DNA of 64,000 nt from assembly GCA_964384945.1 (NCBI GenBank), contig CAYLMK010000004.1, forward strand, positions 1-64,000, read 5' to 3'. Each line of letters starts with the position of its first letter. The first letter of the stretch is position 1. A program made the position numbers and the translations under genes. This stretch comes from S015-6 sp964384945 (GTDB lineage Bacteria > Desulfobacterota > DSWW01). The notes below the pieces were generated by a model. That model was not told where the DNA came from. It searched no databases and worked only from the letters and a program-made list of their open reading frames with translations. Below, one piece after another: positions 24,044 through 33,331 of the stretch.

Positions 24044-26247
24044 TCCTTCCCCTCGATTTCGTGCGCCCGGAAGAGGGCCCCTTCATCGGCGGCAAGTGTC
24101 TTGCCCTCGCCCTCATGAGGCGAAGAGGCTTCCGGGTGCCGGAAACCCTGTGCGTCCGGACCGAGGCCTATCAGGAATTCGTCGAGCGAAACGGGCTCCG
24201 GGAGCGTATCCTGCTCGAACTCAACCGGAAGGACTTCCGGGACATGCGCTGGGAGGAGATCTGGGACGCCTCTCTGCGGATTCGCAACCTCTTCCTGACC
24301 ACCCCGATGCCGACGGCCCTCGCCGAGAGGCTCGGGCCGGTGATCGAAGGCCGCTTCGGCGACGCTCCCGTGGTAGTGAGATCCTCAGCGCCCGGCGAGG
24401 ACTCGGCAGCGGCCTCCTTCGCGGGCCTGCACGAGTCCTACGTAAACGTGCGCGGCACGGAATCGATCCTGGATCACCTGCGAAAGGTGTGGGCATCCCT
24501 GTGGTCGGATGCGGCGTTGCTCTACCGGCGGGAACTCGGGTTGGACGTGGAGAGGAGCACCATGGCCGTGGCCGTCCAGGAAATCGTCACCGGCGACTGC
24601 TCCGGCGTGGCGTTCGGTGTGAATCCGAACGACCCTTCCCAGGCGGTCGTCGAATCGGTCTACGGGCTCAACCAGGGCCTGGTGGACGGCGCCGTGGAGC
24701 CGGACAGGTGGATCCTGGACAGGCAGAGCGGGGTGGTGATCGAGCACAGGGAGGCCAGGAGGGAGCGGCGAATGGTCGCCGCATCCCGAGGGGTTTCCCT
24801 GGAACCTCTTCCCCCGGAGCTCTCCGGGAGGCCGCCGCTTGCGCCCGAGCAGGTCGCTCTCGTCTTCCGGTTCGCAAAGGATCTGGAGAAGCTCTTCAGG
24901 GCGCCCCAGGATGTGGAATGGACGTTTCGCGGGGGCGAGGCCTTCGTTCTGCAGTCGCGGCCCGTGACCGCGGGCAGCGATGCGCAGCAGGGGGATCAGC
25001 GGCCCTGGTATCTGAGCCTTCGCAGGAGCTACGAAAGCCTCAAGGCGATGCGCACGGCCATCGAGGGACGGCGGATCCCGGAAATGATCGAGGAGGCCCG
25101 GAAGCTCGCGCGCCTGGACCTGGCGGGCCTCCCGGACGCCGAACTCGCCGGGGAGATCCGCCGCCGGCAAGGGATTTTCGAAAAATGGAAAGACATCTAC
25201 TGGGCGGAATTCATTCCCTTTGCCCACGGGGCGAGGCTTTTCGGCCGGGTTTACAACGACACCCTCAGGCCGTCCGACCCTTACGAGTTCGTCGACCTCC
25301 TCTCCGATTCGGGGATGATCAGCGTGGAACGCAACCGGATGCTCGGCGAGATGGCCGGCCGAATCCGGCGGGACCCGGGGCTTGCCCGGGACCTGCGGGA
25401 AGGCAACGGGATCGCGGACCCGGTCTTTTCCGAACTCCTGGACCGCTTCCTCGACAGGTTCGGCCCCCTGGCAACGCCGTCCTCCTCCAAGGAAAAGGCG
25501 GTTGACGGGATCTTGCGGCTCGCCCTCGAGATGGCCTCGTCGCCCCGCGCCCGGGAGAGTGCAACGCCAACGCGCCGGGAAGAGCTCGAGGCAGCCTTTC
25601 TCGGAAGGTTTGAGGGAGAAAGGAGGCAGGAGGCCCTCGACCTTCTCGATCTGGCGCGGGCGAGCTACAGGCTCCGAGACGACGACAACCTCTACCTGGG
25701 CAGGATCGAGGCCCAACTGGGCGCAGCGGTCGAGGTCGCCAGAGGCCGTCTCAGGACGCGGGGCGCTCCGGCGGAGCCCGAGGGGCTCGGCACGGACGAA
25801 CTGATCGAATGCCTGGTGGATCCGGCCCGCGTTCCGCGCCCGGCGGATCCAGGAGCGGACGTCCCGAGGCCGGCGGGCCAGGGATTCATCCAACGGGCCA
25901 GGCAGCTCATCGGTCAACCCGCAGGGCCGGGGATCTCCCAGGGCGCCGCGAGGGTGATTCTTCGGCCGTCCGACCTTCTGGAGTTCAAATCGGGGGAGAT
26001 CCTTGTCTGCGACGCCCTGGACCCCAACATGACCTTTGTCGTCCCTCTGGCGGCCGGGATCGTCGAGCGCAGGGGCGGGATGTTGATCCACGGAGCGATC
26101 ATCGCCCGAGAGTACGGACTGCCCTGCGTGACCGGTGTGCCCGAGGCCACCCGACGCATCCGCACGGGCGACACCCTCACCGTGGACGGCTACCTGGGGA
26201 TCGTGATCCTCGGCGAAGACGCGGTGAGACGACAAACAGGAGGTTGA
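24034..26247 (+). CDS. PEP-synthase-like protein: ATP-binding domain plus phosphohistidine swivel domain
   Basis: Predicted 737-residue cytoplasmic protein. Residues 1-325 are a PEP/pyruvate-binding ATP-grasp domain (FIGGKCLALALMRRRGFRVP, VVRSSAPGEDSAAASFAGLH near 112, VEWTFRGGEAFVLQSRPVT near 290). A helical middle part follows. The C-terminal 100 residues are the swivel domain, with the phosphorylated histidine in GGMLIHGAIIAREYGLP near residue 686. The C-terminal PEP/pyruvate barrel of true PEP synthase is absent. Rifampin phosphotransferases share this order, so phosphoryl transfer to a small molecule is one option. It precedes the pyruvate kinase gene by 9 bp. Confidence 0.82.
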   Translation: MDLILPLDFVRPEEGPFIGGKCLALALMRRRGFRVPETLCVRTEAYQEFVERNGLRERILLELNRKDFRDMRWEEIWDASLRIRNLFLTTPMPTALAERLGPVIEGRFGDAPVVVRSSAPGEDSAAASFAGLHESYVNVRGTESILDHLRKVWASLWSDAALLYRRELGLDVERSTMAVAVQEIVTGDCSGVAFGVNPNDPSQAVVESVYGLNQGLVDGAVEPDRWILDRQSGVVIEHREARRERRMVAASRGVSLEPLPPELSGRPPLAPEQVALVFRFAKDLEKLFRAPQDVEWTFRGGEAFVLQSRPVTAGSDAQQGDQRPWYLSLRRSYESLKAMRTAIEGRRIPEMIEEARKLARLDLAGLPDAELAGEIRRRQGIFEKWKDIYWAEFIPFAHGARLFGRVYNDTLRPSDPYEFVDLLSDSGMISVERNRMLGEMAGRIRRDPGLARDLREGNGIADPVFSELLDRFLDRFGPLATPSSSKEKAVDGILRLALEMASSPRARESATPTRREELEAAFLGRFEGERRQEALDLLDLARASYRLRDDDNLYLGRIEAQLGAAVEVARGRLRTRGAPAEPEGLGTDELIECLVDPARVPRPADPGADVPRPAGQGFIQRARQLIGQPAGPGISQGAARVILRPSDLLEFKSGEILVCDALDPNMTFVVPLAAGIVERRGGMLIHGAIIAREYGLPCVTGVPEATRRIRTGDTLTVDGYLGIVILGEDAVRRQTGG

Positions 26248-26256
26248 AGGGTTCCG

Positions 26257-27687
26257 ATGCAAACCAGGAAGACCAAGATCGTCTGTACCATCGGCCCTGC
26301 CAGCGCATCCCGCAGGGTGCTCAAAGAGCTCCTTCTCGCAGGGATGAATGTGGCCCGATTGAACTTCTCCCACGGCACGCACGAAGATCACGGGAAGGCG
26401 CTGCTGACTGTTCGCTCCCTGTCGGAGAGGCTTGGAAGGCCCGTGGCCATTCTGCTGGACCTGCAGGGCCCCAAGATCCGGACCGGCAGGCTCGAAGGAG
26501 GGTCCGTGGTGCTCAAGGCCCGGCAGGAGTGGGTGGTCACTCCGCGGAAGATAGTCGGCAAGCCGGGGATCATCCCGGTGAGCTACCCGCGCATCGCCCG
26601 GGAACTCGCAAGAGGGGACCGGATTCTTCTCGCCGACGGCGAGATGGAGCTCGAAGTGGTCTCCAGGAAGGGGCGGGATCTCGTATGCCGCGTCCTGACC
26701 GGAGGGATCCTGGGCGAGCGCAAGGGCGTCAACCTGCCGGGCGTGAAGACCGTGCTGCCGAGCCTGACCCGGAAGGACAGGGAGGACATCCGCTTCGGTA
26801 TCGAAATGGGAGTCGACTACATGGCCCTGTCCTTTGTCCGAAGCGCAAGGGACGTACTGGCCCTGAAGCGCCTCCTGAAGGCCAGGGGCGCGAACATCCC
26901 GGTCATCTCCAAGATCGAGAAGCCGCAGGCCCTCGAAGATCTCGAGGCGATCCTGGAGGCCTCCGACGGCGTGATGGTGGCCCGGGGCGATCTCGGGGTC
27001 GAGCTTTCGCCCGAGAAGGTGCCCATCGCCCAGAAGCGCATCATCCGGCTGGCCAACGAAAAGGGCAAGTGGGTGATCACGGCCACACAGATGCTCGAGT
27101 CCATGACCGAACACGCCCGGCCGACCCGGGCCGAGACCTCGGACGTCGCCAATGCCATCCTCGACGGAACCGATGCGGTCATGCTGTCCGGCGAGACGTC
27201 GGTGGGCCGGTATCCGGCCGCCTCGGTCCGGATGATGGACCGGATCGCCCGGGAGACGGAGCGCGCGTTCCCGGCCGGCTCGATCTCGGCCCCTTCGCGC
27301 CGCGGCCAGGCCAAGGGCATCCCGGATGCCATCAGCCTTGCAGCCTGCGCCGCCGCGGACAGCCTGGGGCTCAAGGCGATCTGCTGCTTCACAAAATCGG
27401 GCTTCACCGCAGGGCTCGTCTCCAAGCACAGGCCCACGGTCCCGATCATCGCATTCACGCACGATCGGGCCGTGCAGAGGAGGCTTTCCCTCTACTGGGG
27501 GGTCAGCGCCCGAATCGTGCCCCTGAAGAGGCACACCGAGGCCATGTTCGAGGCCCTTGAGGGACAGCTTCTGCGGGAACGGATGGTCAGAACCGGGGAC
27601 GAAGTAGCCATCGTGGCCGGAATTCCTCTCATGATCGGCGGGATCGCCAACCTGCTCAAGCTCCACGTCATCGGCGAAAAGGCCTGA
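26257..27687 (+). CDS. pyk: Pyruvate kinase
   Basis: Predicted 476-residue glycolytic enzyme making ATP and pyruvate from PEP and ADP. MQTRKTKIVCTIGPAS at the start, LNFSHGTHEDH near 32, DLQGPKIRTGRL near 66, the signature VISKIEKPQALEDLEAIL near 213 and VARGDLGVELSPEKVPIAQK near 240 are all intact, followed by TQMLESM and the C-terminal allosteric domain. An AGGAGG lies 12 bases upstream of ATG 26257. It follows the PEP-synthase-like gene closely; a PEP-handling pair in one operon is consistent with switching at the PEP/pyruvate node. Confidence 0.96.
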   Translation: MQTRKTKIVCTIGPASASRRVLKELLLAGMNVARLNFSHGTHEDHGKALLTVRSLSERLGRPVAILLDLQGPKIRTGRLEGGSVVLKARQEWVVTPRKIVGKPGIIPVSYPRIARELARGDRILLADGEMELEVVSRKGRDLVCRVLTGGILGERKGVNLPGVKTVLPSLTRKDREDIRFGIEMGVDYMALSFVRSARDVLALKRLLKARGANIPVISKIEKPQALEDLEAILEASDGVMVARGDLGVELSPEKVPIAQKRIIRLANEKGKWVITATQMLESMTEHARPTRAETSDVANAILDGTDAVMLSGETSVGRYPAASVRMMDRIARETERAFPAGSISAPSRRGQAKGIPDAISLAACAAADSLGLKAICCFTKSGFTAGLVSKHRPTVPIIAFTHDRAVQRRLSLYWGVSARIVPLKRHTEAMFEALEGQLLRERMVRTGDEVAIVAGIPLMIGGIANLLKLHVIGEKA

Positions 27688-27731
27688 ACGAAACCGTGGG
27701 CTCGACCTCCGTCCGGACAGAGGCCCGGGAC

Positions 27732-29039
27732 ATGAATCCGGAAACCGAACCTCGCCGCTTCTACGGCTGGTGGCTCCTCTTCTTCCTGTGGGTGATCTAC
27801 ACCCTTCCGATCGGCTTCGCCTTTTACAGCCCGGTCGTCCTGGCGCCGTTCATGATTCAGGACCTGGGGTGGTCGCGAGGCCGGATCATGACCGGGGTGA
27901 CGGCCATCATGCTGGTTTTCGGGATCACCTCCCCCCTGACCGCCTGGATGATCATGCGCATGGGCGCCCGCAGGACGATCGCGATCGGGGGGTGCATCGC
28001 CGCCTCGGCCGCCTTCCTGGTGAGCCGGCTGGGCCATGTCTTCCCCCTGTTCGTCGCCTTCGGGGTCCTGCAGGGCCTGGGGGTCTCGCTTTCCGCCATG
28101 ATCCCGGTCCAGACGGTCGCGATCGCCTGGTTTCACGCCCGCCGTGCCCTGGCCCTGGGCCTCGTGTTGGGAGGAGGCGCCGTGGGAGGCTTCCTGGCGC
28201 CGCAGTTCATCAACTGGGCGGTGATCCGGGCGGGGGGCAACTGGCGCCTCGGCTTTCTGCTGATCGCGCTTGCCTCCCTGGCGGGCGCTGCGGTGGCCCT
28301 GCTGGCCGTCCGCAACCGGCCCGCGGATGTGGGCCAGCAACCGGACGGCGAGCATCCCTGGGCGCGTTCTGAAGAGGCGGCGGGCGGGCCACGCCACGCC
28401 GCCCGCACCCACCGGACGGCCGACCGGTGGACGGTTCGGGAGGCCCTGAAAACGCGCGCCCTGTGGCTGCTCATCCTGGCGATCACGGGAACCTTCTACA
28501 TGTGGCAGGTCATCGTGACGCAGGGTCCCCTCCACCTGCAGGACCGGGGCTTCGAGCCCGCCACGAGCGCCTTTCTCTACAGCCTTGCCATCGGCCTGAG
28601 CATCGTGGGCCGTTTCGCGACCGCCGGCCTGGGCGACCGGATCGAGCCGAAGATCCTCTTTGCCGCAGGCTCTCTTTGCGTGTTCGCGGGCGGGATCCTG
28701 TTCTGGTTCGTCTCCCCAAAGGCGATGTGGACCGCCTACCTCTACCCGCTGCTGGCAGGCTTCGGTTTCGGCGCGGCCTATGTCTGCATTCCGACGATCA
28801 CGGGCAACTACTGGGGGCCGGACGCCTTCCCGGGGTTGAGCGGGATCATCTCCCCCATCGCCATGCTGATCCAGGCATCGGCGGCCCCCGTTGCAGGCCT
28901 TCTTTACGACCGCGAGGGCACGTACCTGGCGGTCATGGTCATCTCCTGGCTGGCCGTCTCGGTGGGCTTCCTGGCCATGCTATTCTGCCACCCTCCGCGG
29001 CGCAGCAAAACATCGGACGGGGGGGTGGAAGCCTCATGA
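27732..29039 (+). CDS. Major facilitator superfamily transporter (OFA/monocarboxylate-like)
   Basis: Predicted 435-residue inner-membrane carrier with about 12 transmembrane helices and a central loop near residues 190-225. FYGWWLLFFLWVIYTLPIGF at the start, IMRMGARRTIAIGG between helices 2 and 3, and FGAAYVCIPTITGNYWGPDA in helix 10 region resemble the oxalate/formate and monocarboxylate group. The substrate is probably an organic anion. ATG 27732 is preferred over GTG 27696. Its stop overlaps the start of the next gene (ATGA). Confidence 0.87.
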   Translation: MNPETEPRRFYGWWLLFFLWVIYTLPIGFAFYSPVVLAPFMIQDLGWSRGRIMTGVTAIMLVFGITSPLTAWMIMRMGARRTIAIGGCIAASAAFLVSRLGHVFPLFVAFGVLQGLGVSLSAMIPVQTVAIAWFHARRALALGLVLGGGAVGGFLAPQFINWAVIRAGGNWRLGFLLIALASLAGAAVALLAVRNRPADVGQQPDGEHPWARSEEAAGGPRHAARTHRTADRWTVREALKTRALWLLILAITGTFYMWQVIVTQGPLHLQDRGFEPATSAFLYSLAIGLSIVGRFATAGLGDRIEPKILFAAGSLCVFAGGILFWFVSPKAMWTAYLYPLLAGFGFGAAYVCIPTITGNYWGPDAFPGLSGIISPIAMLIQASAAPVAGLLYDREGTYLAVMVISWLAVSVGFLAMLFCHPPRRSKTSDGGVEAS

Positions 29040-30703
29040 GGAGGACGCATCGGTACGGCTGTCTGCCCCGGGGGCTCCACGGCGGCTCGTTATGGGTGAT
29101 CTTTGTCCTTGCGGGCCTCGCATTCCCGCCTCCGGGGCGCCCCGCGGACGAGCCGCGGACCGAACCGGCGGAGCTGCCTCTTGCCGACGATACCGACGAC
29201 GACCCGGGTCGGGGCGAGGAAGGGCCCGCGGAAGCCCTGGAAGCACTTCTGTCCGCCGCCGTCCGGGCAAGGGGAGGGCTCGACAGGCTCCGAGGAATCC
29301 GGGACGAGGTTTCGGTCACGCGCATTCTTTACGGCGATGTGTACAAGGCGGAGGTGATCTGCAAGACCTGGCGCATGGAGCCCCATTTCTTCCGGGAGGA
29401 CATGACGCGGGACGGCGTGATCCTCTCGTCGCGGCAGTACGACGGGAGGGACTTCCTCGAAGGGTACGGGGGCCGCGTCCGCTTCGGGCTGAAAAAAGAC
29501 CTCGATGCGTTCCTGGAGAACGCGGAACTCAACCGGATCTTCTCCCTGCTGCCCATAAACACGGGAGCCTGCCCCGCGCGTCTCGGCAACAGGGTCCTGC
29601 AGGACGGCGCGTGGCTGCGGGAGGTTGCCGTCGCCACTTCCGCCGGCCTGACCTGCAAGCTCTTCTTCGACGAACAGACGCGCCTCGTGACCAGGCTGGA
29701 ATACCTGGAGCGACTGCAATACGCAGACAGCCGGGAGGTCCACCCCGTCGTCACCCTCGTCGATTCCTACAGGACGGTGGATGGCGTGCTCGTTCCGGAA
29801 AGGCTGCGGATCTTTTCTCGAGATACGCTGAAGGCCGAGGTGCGCCTGATCGAGCACAACCTGAACGTCGGCTTGAACGAAGGCTTCTTCAGCCGGGACC
29901 GATTGCGGAAGGAACTGGAAGCGAACGCCAAGCGGAGAGGGGGCGTGAAGACAACCGGGCCCATCGAACAGGAATGGAAGAAGTCCGCCTATCGGAAGAT
30001 CGCCGAACGGCTTGCAACCCACGCAGCAAGCCGCTTCAGGCGAGCGGCCTCCTACGGCGATCCGAAGAGGTACCACGACCGCCTGTTCAAATCGGGCCTC
30101 TCCCTCGTGGTGGACCCCGACTACCTTCAAGACCAGGATGTGCTCGCCTTTTACGCGGAGATCCTGCCCGGGCCGGAAGGCTTCTACGAGGACTCGATCG
30201 TGCTGGCCCGCGCTCCGCACAGCGCTTCGATTTCCGGCGAACTCCTGCTCCACGAGGCCACCCACGCGCTCCTGTGCCGGGGCCGGGAATCCGAGCCGCT
30301 CGCTGTCGCGGATGACGAGTATCTCTCGTACTACCAGGCCGGCCTGTTCGCGGTCGGGAGCCTTCTCGAATCCTTTGAACGAATCGCGCTGGGCGGCAAG
30401 CAGGGACAAGACCCCCGGAACGCGCAGGAGGCCAAACGTGCCTGGCGGGCCGCAGAGCGGCGTCTCCAGCAAAGCCTCAGGGACAATCACATGACAGAGG
30501 AAGCCCTGAGGCAATTTCGGGAGTGGTGCGGCGTGGATTTCGACCTGCATCGCATCCGACACTGCTATCTCGGCCTGGGGGTTGATCCGGCGTGGATGCC
30601 GATGAGGTCCGCGGAAGCCGGCGAAAAGGGGGGTGTGTCAGGTGGGGCGCCTTTCCGCTCTGCTTTGACTCGGGGCCAACCGGTGATTACCTTCTCGGAA
30701 TAG
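29036..30703 (+). CDS. Exported protein with an HExxH motif, unknown function
   Basis: Predicted 555-residue protein, not recognised as a whole. A basic N-terminus and hydrophobic run (LWVIFVLAGLAFPPPG) at 19-34 suggest export. Residues 70-300 look like a LolA/outer-membrane-lipoprotein-sorting-type beta fold (GGLDRLRGI, TWRMEPHFFREDM, LVTRLEYLERLQY). A second part from about 320 holds LLLHEATHALLCRG near 405, an HExxH zinc-peptidase motif in a helix, and later YLSYYQAGLFAVG. A third zinc ligand is not obvious. It is coupled to the MFS gene by an ATGA overlap. It could be a zinc peptidase or a degenerate one. Confidence 0.7.
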   Translation: MRRTHRYGCLPRGLHGGSLWVIFVLAGLAFPPPGRPADEPRTEPAELPLADDTDDDPGRGEEGPAEALEALLSAAVRARGGLDRLRGIRDEVSVTRILYGDVYKAEVICKTWRMEPHFFREDMTRDGVILSSRQYDGRDFLEGYGGRVRFGLKKDLDAFLENAELNRIFSLLPINTGACPARLGNRVLQDGAWLREVAVATSAGLTCKLFFDEQTRLVTRLEYLERLQYADSREVHPVVTLVDSYRTVDGVLVPERLRIFSRDTLKAEVRLIEHNLNVGLNEGFFSRDRLRKELEANAKRRGGVKTTGPIEQEWKKSAYRKIAERLATHAASRFRRAASYGDPKRYHDRLFKSGLSLVVDPDYLQDQDVLAFYAEILPGPEGFYEDSIVLARAPHSASISGELLLHEATHALLCRGRESEPLAVADDEYLSYYQAGLFAVGSLLESFERIALGGKQGQDPRNAQEAKRAWRAAERRLQQSLRDNHMTEEALRQFREWCGVDFDLHRIRHCYLGLGVDPAWMPMRSAEAGEKGGVSGGAPFRSALTRGQPVITFSE

Positions 30704-30735
30704 TCTTAATTCTTTCGGATGCCACGGAGAGAGGC

Positions 30736-32643
30736 ATGTACAAGAAACCGCAAATCCATCGACAGCAGAACGACAACCTGTTCGACAAGATGAAGCCCTC
30801 CATTCCCCCCAAAGGAGACCCGAACCGTCGCAAGTTCCACTTTTCCATCTGGTATTTCGTACTGGCGCTTCTTTTTTTCTCCCTCATTCACGACTACATG
30901 GCCGAAAGGCAGGTCGAGACGCTTCCCTACTCTGAATTCAAGCGATACGTGGCGGATGGCCAGGTCCGAGACCTTGTGCTCAGGCCTGAACAAATCACGG
31001 GAAGACTCGTCAGAGACCGACAGGGCCGGGAGAACCGGCCCTTTGTCACCGTCCGTGTGGACGATCCGGAACTGGTCAAGGTTCTGGATCAAAAGGGGAT
31101 CGAGTATGCCGGCCGACATGCCAGCCCGTGGCTGGCGGCCCTGTTGTCCTGGGTGCTGCCCCTGGCCCTGTTCTTCCTGGTCTGGAGATTCCTCATCGGC
31201 CGCATGGCAGGGGGCGCCCAGGGCGTGCTGTCCGTGGGCAAATCGCGGGCCAAGATCTATGCGGAAAAGGAGGTGGGGGTCACCTTTCAGGATGTGGCGG
31301 GAATCGACGAGGCCAAGCAGGAGCTCGCGGAGATCGTGGAGTTTCTCAAGACACCCGAGAAATTCACCCGACTCGGGGGCAAGATCCCCAAGGGCGTTCT
31401 GCTGGTCGGCGCCCCGGGCACCGGAAAGACCCTGCTGGCCAAGGCGGTGGCCGGCGAGTCCGGGGTTCCCTTCTTCAGCATCAGCGGGTCGGACTTTGTG
31501 GAGATGTTCGTGGGCGTCGGCGCGGCCAGGGTCAGGGACCTCTTCGCCCAGGCGAAACAGAACGCGCCCTGCATCATCTTCATCGACGAGCTCGACGCCT
31601 TGGGCAAGGCGCGAGGCATCGGAATGTTCGGGGGCCATGACGAACGCGAGCAGACCTTGAACCAGCTTCTTGTGGAGATGGACGGGTTCGACGCCAACGC
31701 GGGCGTGATCATCATGGCGGCGACGAACCGGCCCGAGATCCTGGACCCCGCGCTGCTCAGGGCGGGTCGCTTCGACCGCCACGTGGCCATCGACCGGCCC
31801 GATGTGGCAGGCCGGGAATTCATCCTGAAGATCCACACCAAGGGGGTGACGCTGGGTCCGGACGTCGACCTGGCCAAGGTGGCGGCCCTGACCCCGGGTT
31901 TCGTGGGCGCGGACCTGGCGAACCTCGTGAACGAGGCCGCCCTGCTTTCTGCGAGACAGAACAAAGACAGAGTGGAGATGAAGGATTTCCAGGAGGCGAT
32001 CGACCGGATCGTCGGAGGCCTGGAAAAGAAGAACCGCATGATCAATGCGAAGGAGAAGCGGATCGTGGCCTACCACGAGATCGGCCATGCCCTGGTCGCC
32101 ATGTCGGTCCCCACGGCCGACCCGGTCAACAAGGTCAGCATCATTCCCAGGGGAATCGCCGCACTCGGCTACACGCAGCAGATGCCCACGGAGGACCGCT
32201 ACCTCATGACCCGGCAGGAGCTTCTCGACCGGATCTGCGTGCTGCTCGGAGGCAGGGTGGCCGAGGAGATCGTTTTCGGGGACATCTCGACCGGAGCGCA
32301 GAACGACCTGCAACGGGCCACGGACATCGTCCGCAGCATGATCACCGAATACGGCATGAGCGACAGGCTCGGGTTGGTGACCTTCACACAGCAGAGGCGG
32401 CCCCTGTTCCTCGATACCGGTCCCGGCGCGGCCCCTGCCAGGGAATACAGCGAGGACACGGCCCGGGCGATCGACGAAGAGATATCCCGCTTGATGACAG
32501 AGGCCCACGAACGTGTCAGGCAGATCTTGACCGAAAAGCGCGACCAACTGGAAACCCTTTCCGCCACGCTCTTGGAGAAGGAAACGCTGCTTGGAGACGA
32601 GCTGAAGGCGCTGCTCGAACGTCCCCGCCCCGCAGCGCAGTAG
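30736..32643 (+). CDS. ftsH: ATP-dependent membrane zinc metalloprotease FtsH
   Basis: Predicted 635-residue inner-membrane AAA+ protease that degrades damaged or regulatory membrane and cytosolic proteins. There is a cytoplasmic tail of about 33 residues, a first transmembrane helix at 34-54, a periplasmic part, and a second helix near 132-155. Walker A GAPGTGKT lies near 225, Walker B IIFIDELDA near 280 and the zinc site HEIGH at 447-451. The long N-terminal tail and short C-terminus are the main departures from E. coli FtsH. ATG 30736 follows GAGAGAGG. Transcribed singly or with the lipocalin gene downstream (79 bp). Confidence 0.95.
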   Translation: MYKKPQIHRQQNDNLFDKMKPSIPPKGDPNRRKFHFSIWYFVLALLFFSLIHDYMAERQVETLPYSEFKRYVADGQVRDLVLRPEQITGRLVRDRQGRENRPFVTVRVDDPELVKVLDQKGIEYAGRHASPWLAALLSWVLPLALFFLVWRFLIGRMAGGAQGVLSVGKSRAKIYAEKEVGVTFQDVAGIDEAKQELAEIVEFLKTPEKFTRLGGKIPKGVLLVGAPGTGKTLLAKAVAGESGVPFFSISGSDFVEMFVGVGAARVRDLFAQAKQNAPCIIFIDELDALGKARGIGMFGGHDEREQTLNQLLVEMDGFDANAGVIIMAATNRPEILDPALLRAGRFDRHVAIDRPDVAGREFILKIHTKGVTLGPDVDLAKVAALTPGFVGADLANLVNEAALLSARQNKDRVEMKDFQEAIDRIVGGLEKKNRMINAKEKRIVAYHEIGHALVAMSVPTADPVNKVSIIPRGIAALGYTQQMPTEDRYLMTRQELLDRICVLLGGRVAEEIVFGDISTGAQNDLQRATDIVRSMITEYGMSDRLGLVTFTQQRRPLFLDTGPGAAPAREYSEDTARAIDEEISRLMTEAHERVRQILTEKRDQLETLSATLLEKETLLGDELKALLERPRPAAQ

Positions 32644-32722
32644 AGAACCGGGCCCCCAACGAGTTTTGCCGAGGCAGCAAGCGGGCCGAGGCTTTAGGAA
32701 CCCCTGGAAAGGAATGATCTTC

Positions 32723-33286
32723 ATGATCCCCACTCAGCTTGCCGTTCTTTCCCTCGTCTTTGGTTCTCTCCTTCCGGGATGCGGCGCAACGCATACCAGG
32801 GCATTGCCCGATCTCGCGGTGGTGCCGAAGGTGGAGATCGACCGTTACATCGGAACCTGGTACGAGATCGCCCGATACCCCAACCGGTTTCAGAAAGAGT
32901 GCGAGGCCGTCACGGCGGACTATTCGCTTCGCGATGACGGGAAGATCCGGGTGGTCAACGCATGCCGCAAGGGCGGCCTGGAAGGGCCGATGAAGCGGAT
33001 CGAGGGAAAGGCCTGGGTTGTGGACAGACAGACGAACGCGAAGCTCAAGGTCCAATTCTTCTGGCCGTTCCGGGGCTCCTACTGGATCATCGATCTCGGA
33101 AAGGACTACGAATATGCGGTCGTGGGGCACCCGAACCGCAAGTACCTCTGGATCCTGAGCCGTTCGCCGCAGATGCCGCCCGAGGTTTACGAGGCCATTG
33201 TGGGGCGTCTTCCCGCCAAGGGATACGATCCCGGCCGTCTGCAGCGAACCCTGCAGCCCCTCCCGGAAGAAAGGCCACATCCCTGA
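32723..33286 (+). CDS. blc: Outer-membrane lipocalin lipoprotein (Blc-like)
   Basis: Predicted 187-residue lipoprotein. A signal peptide ends in SLLPGC near residue 18. The lipocalin signature IDRYIGTWYEIARYPNRFQ follows near 42, then CEAVTADYSL and YAVVGHPNRKYLWILSRSP near 130, all as in bacterial Blc. Blc proteins bind lysophospholipids or fatty acids at the outer membrane and are stress-linked. ATG 32723 has AAGGA at better spacing than the upstream ATG 32714. Lipocalins are also common members of photolyase-type stress loci, but here the gene lies 13 kb away. Confidence 0.9.
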   Translation: MIPTQLAVLSLVFGSLLPGCGATHTRALPDLAVVPKVEIDRYIGTWYEIARYPNRFQKECEAVTADYSLRDDGKIRVVNACRKGGLEGPMKRIEGKAWVVDRQTNAKLKVQFFWPFRGSYWIIDLGKDYEYAVVGHPNRKYLWILSRSPQMPPEVYEAIVGRLPAKGYDPGRLQRTLQPLPEERPHP

Positions 33287-33331
33287 ACCGAACCGGGTGC
33301 GACGTTTGTGGATTCGCACCGAAAGGGCAGC

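Noticed and set aside
24385..27666. Open frame of 1,093 codons on the minus strand
   Set aside because: It is antisense to the intact PEP-synthase-like and pyruvate kinase genes, has no domain pattern, and is a by-product of high GC at third codon positions.
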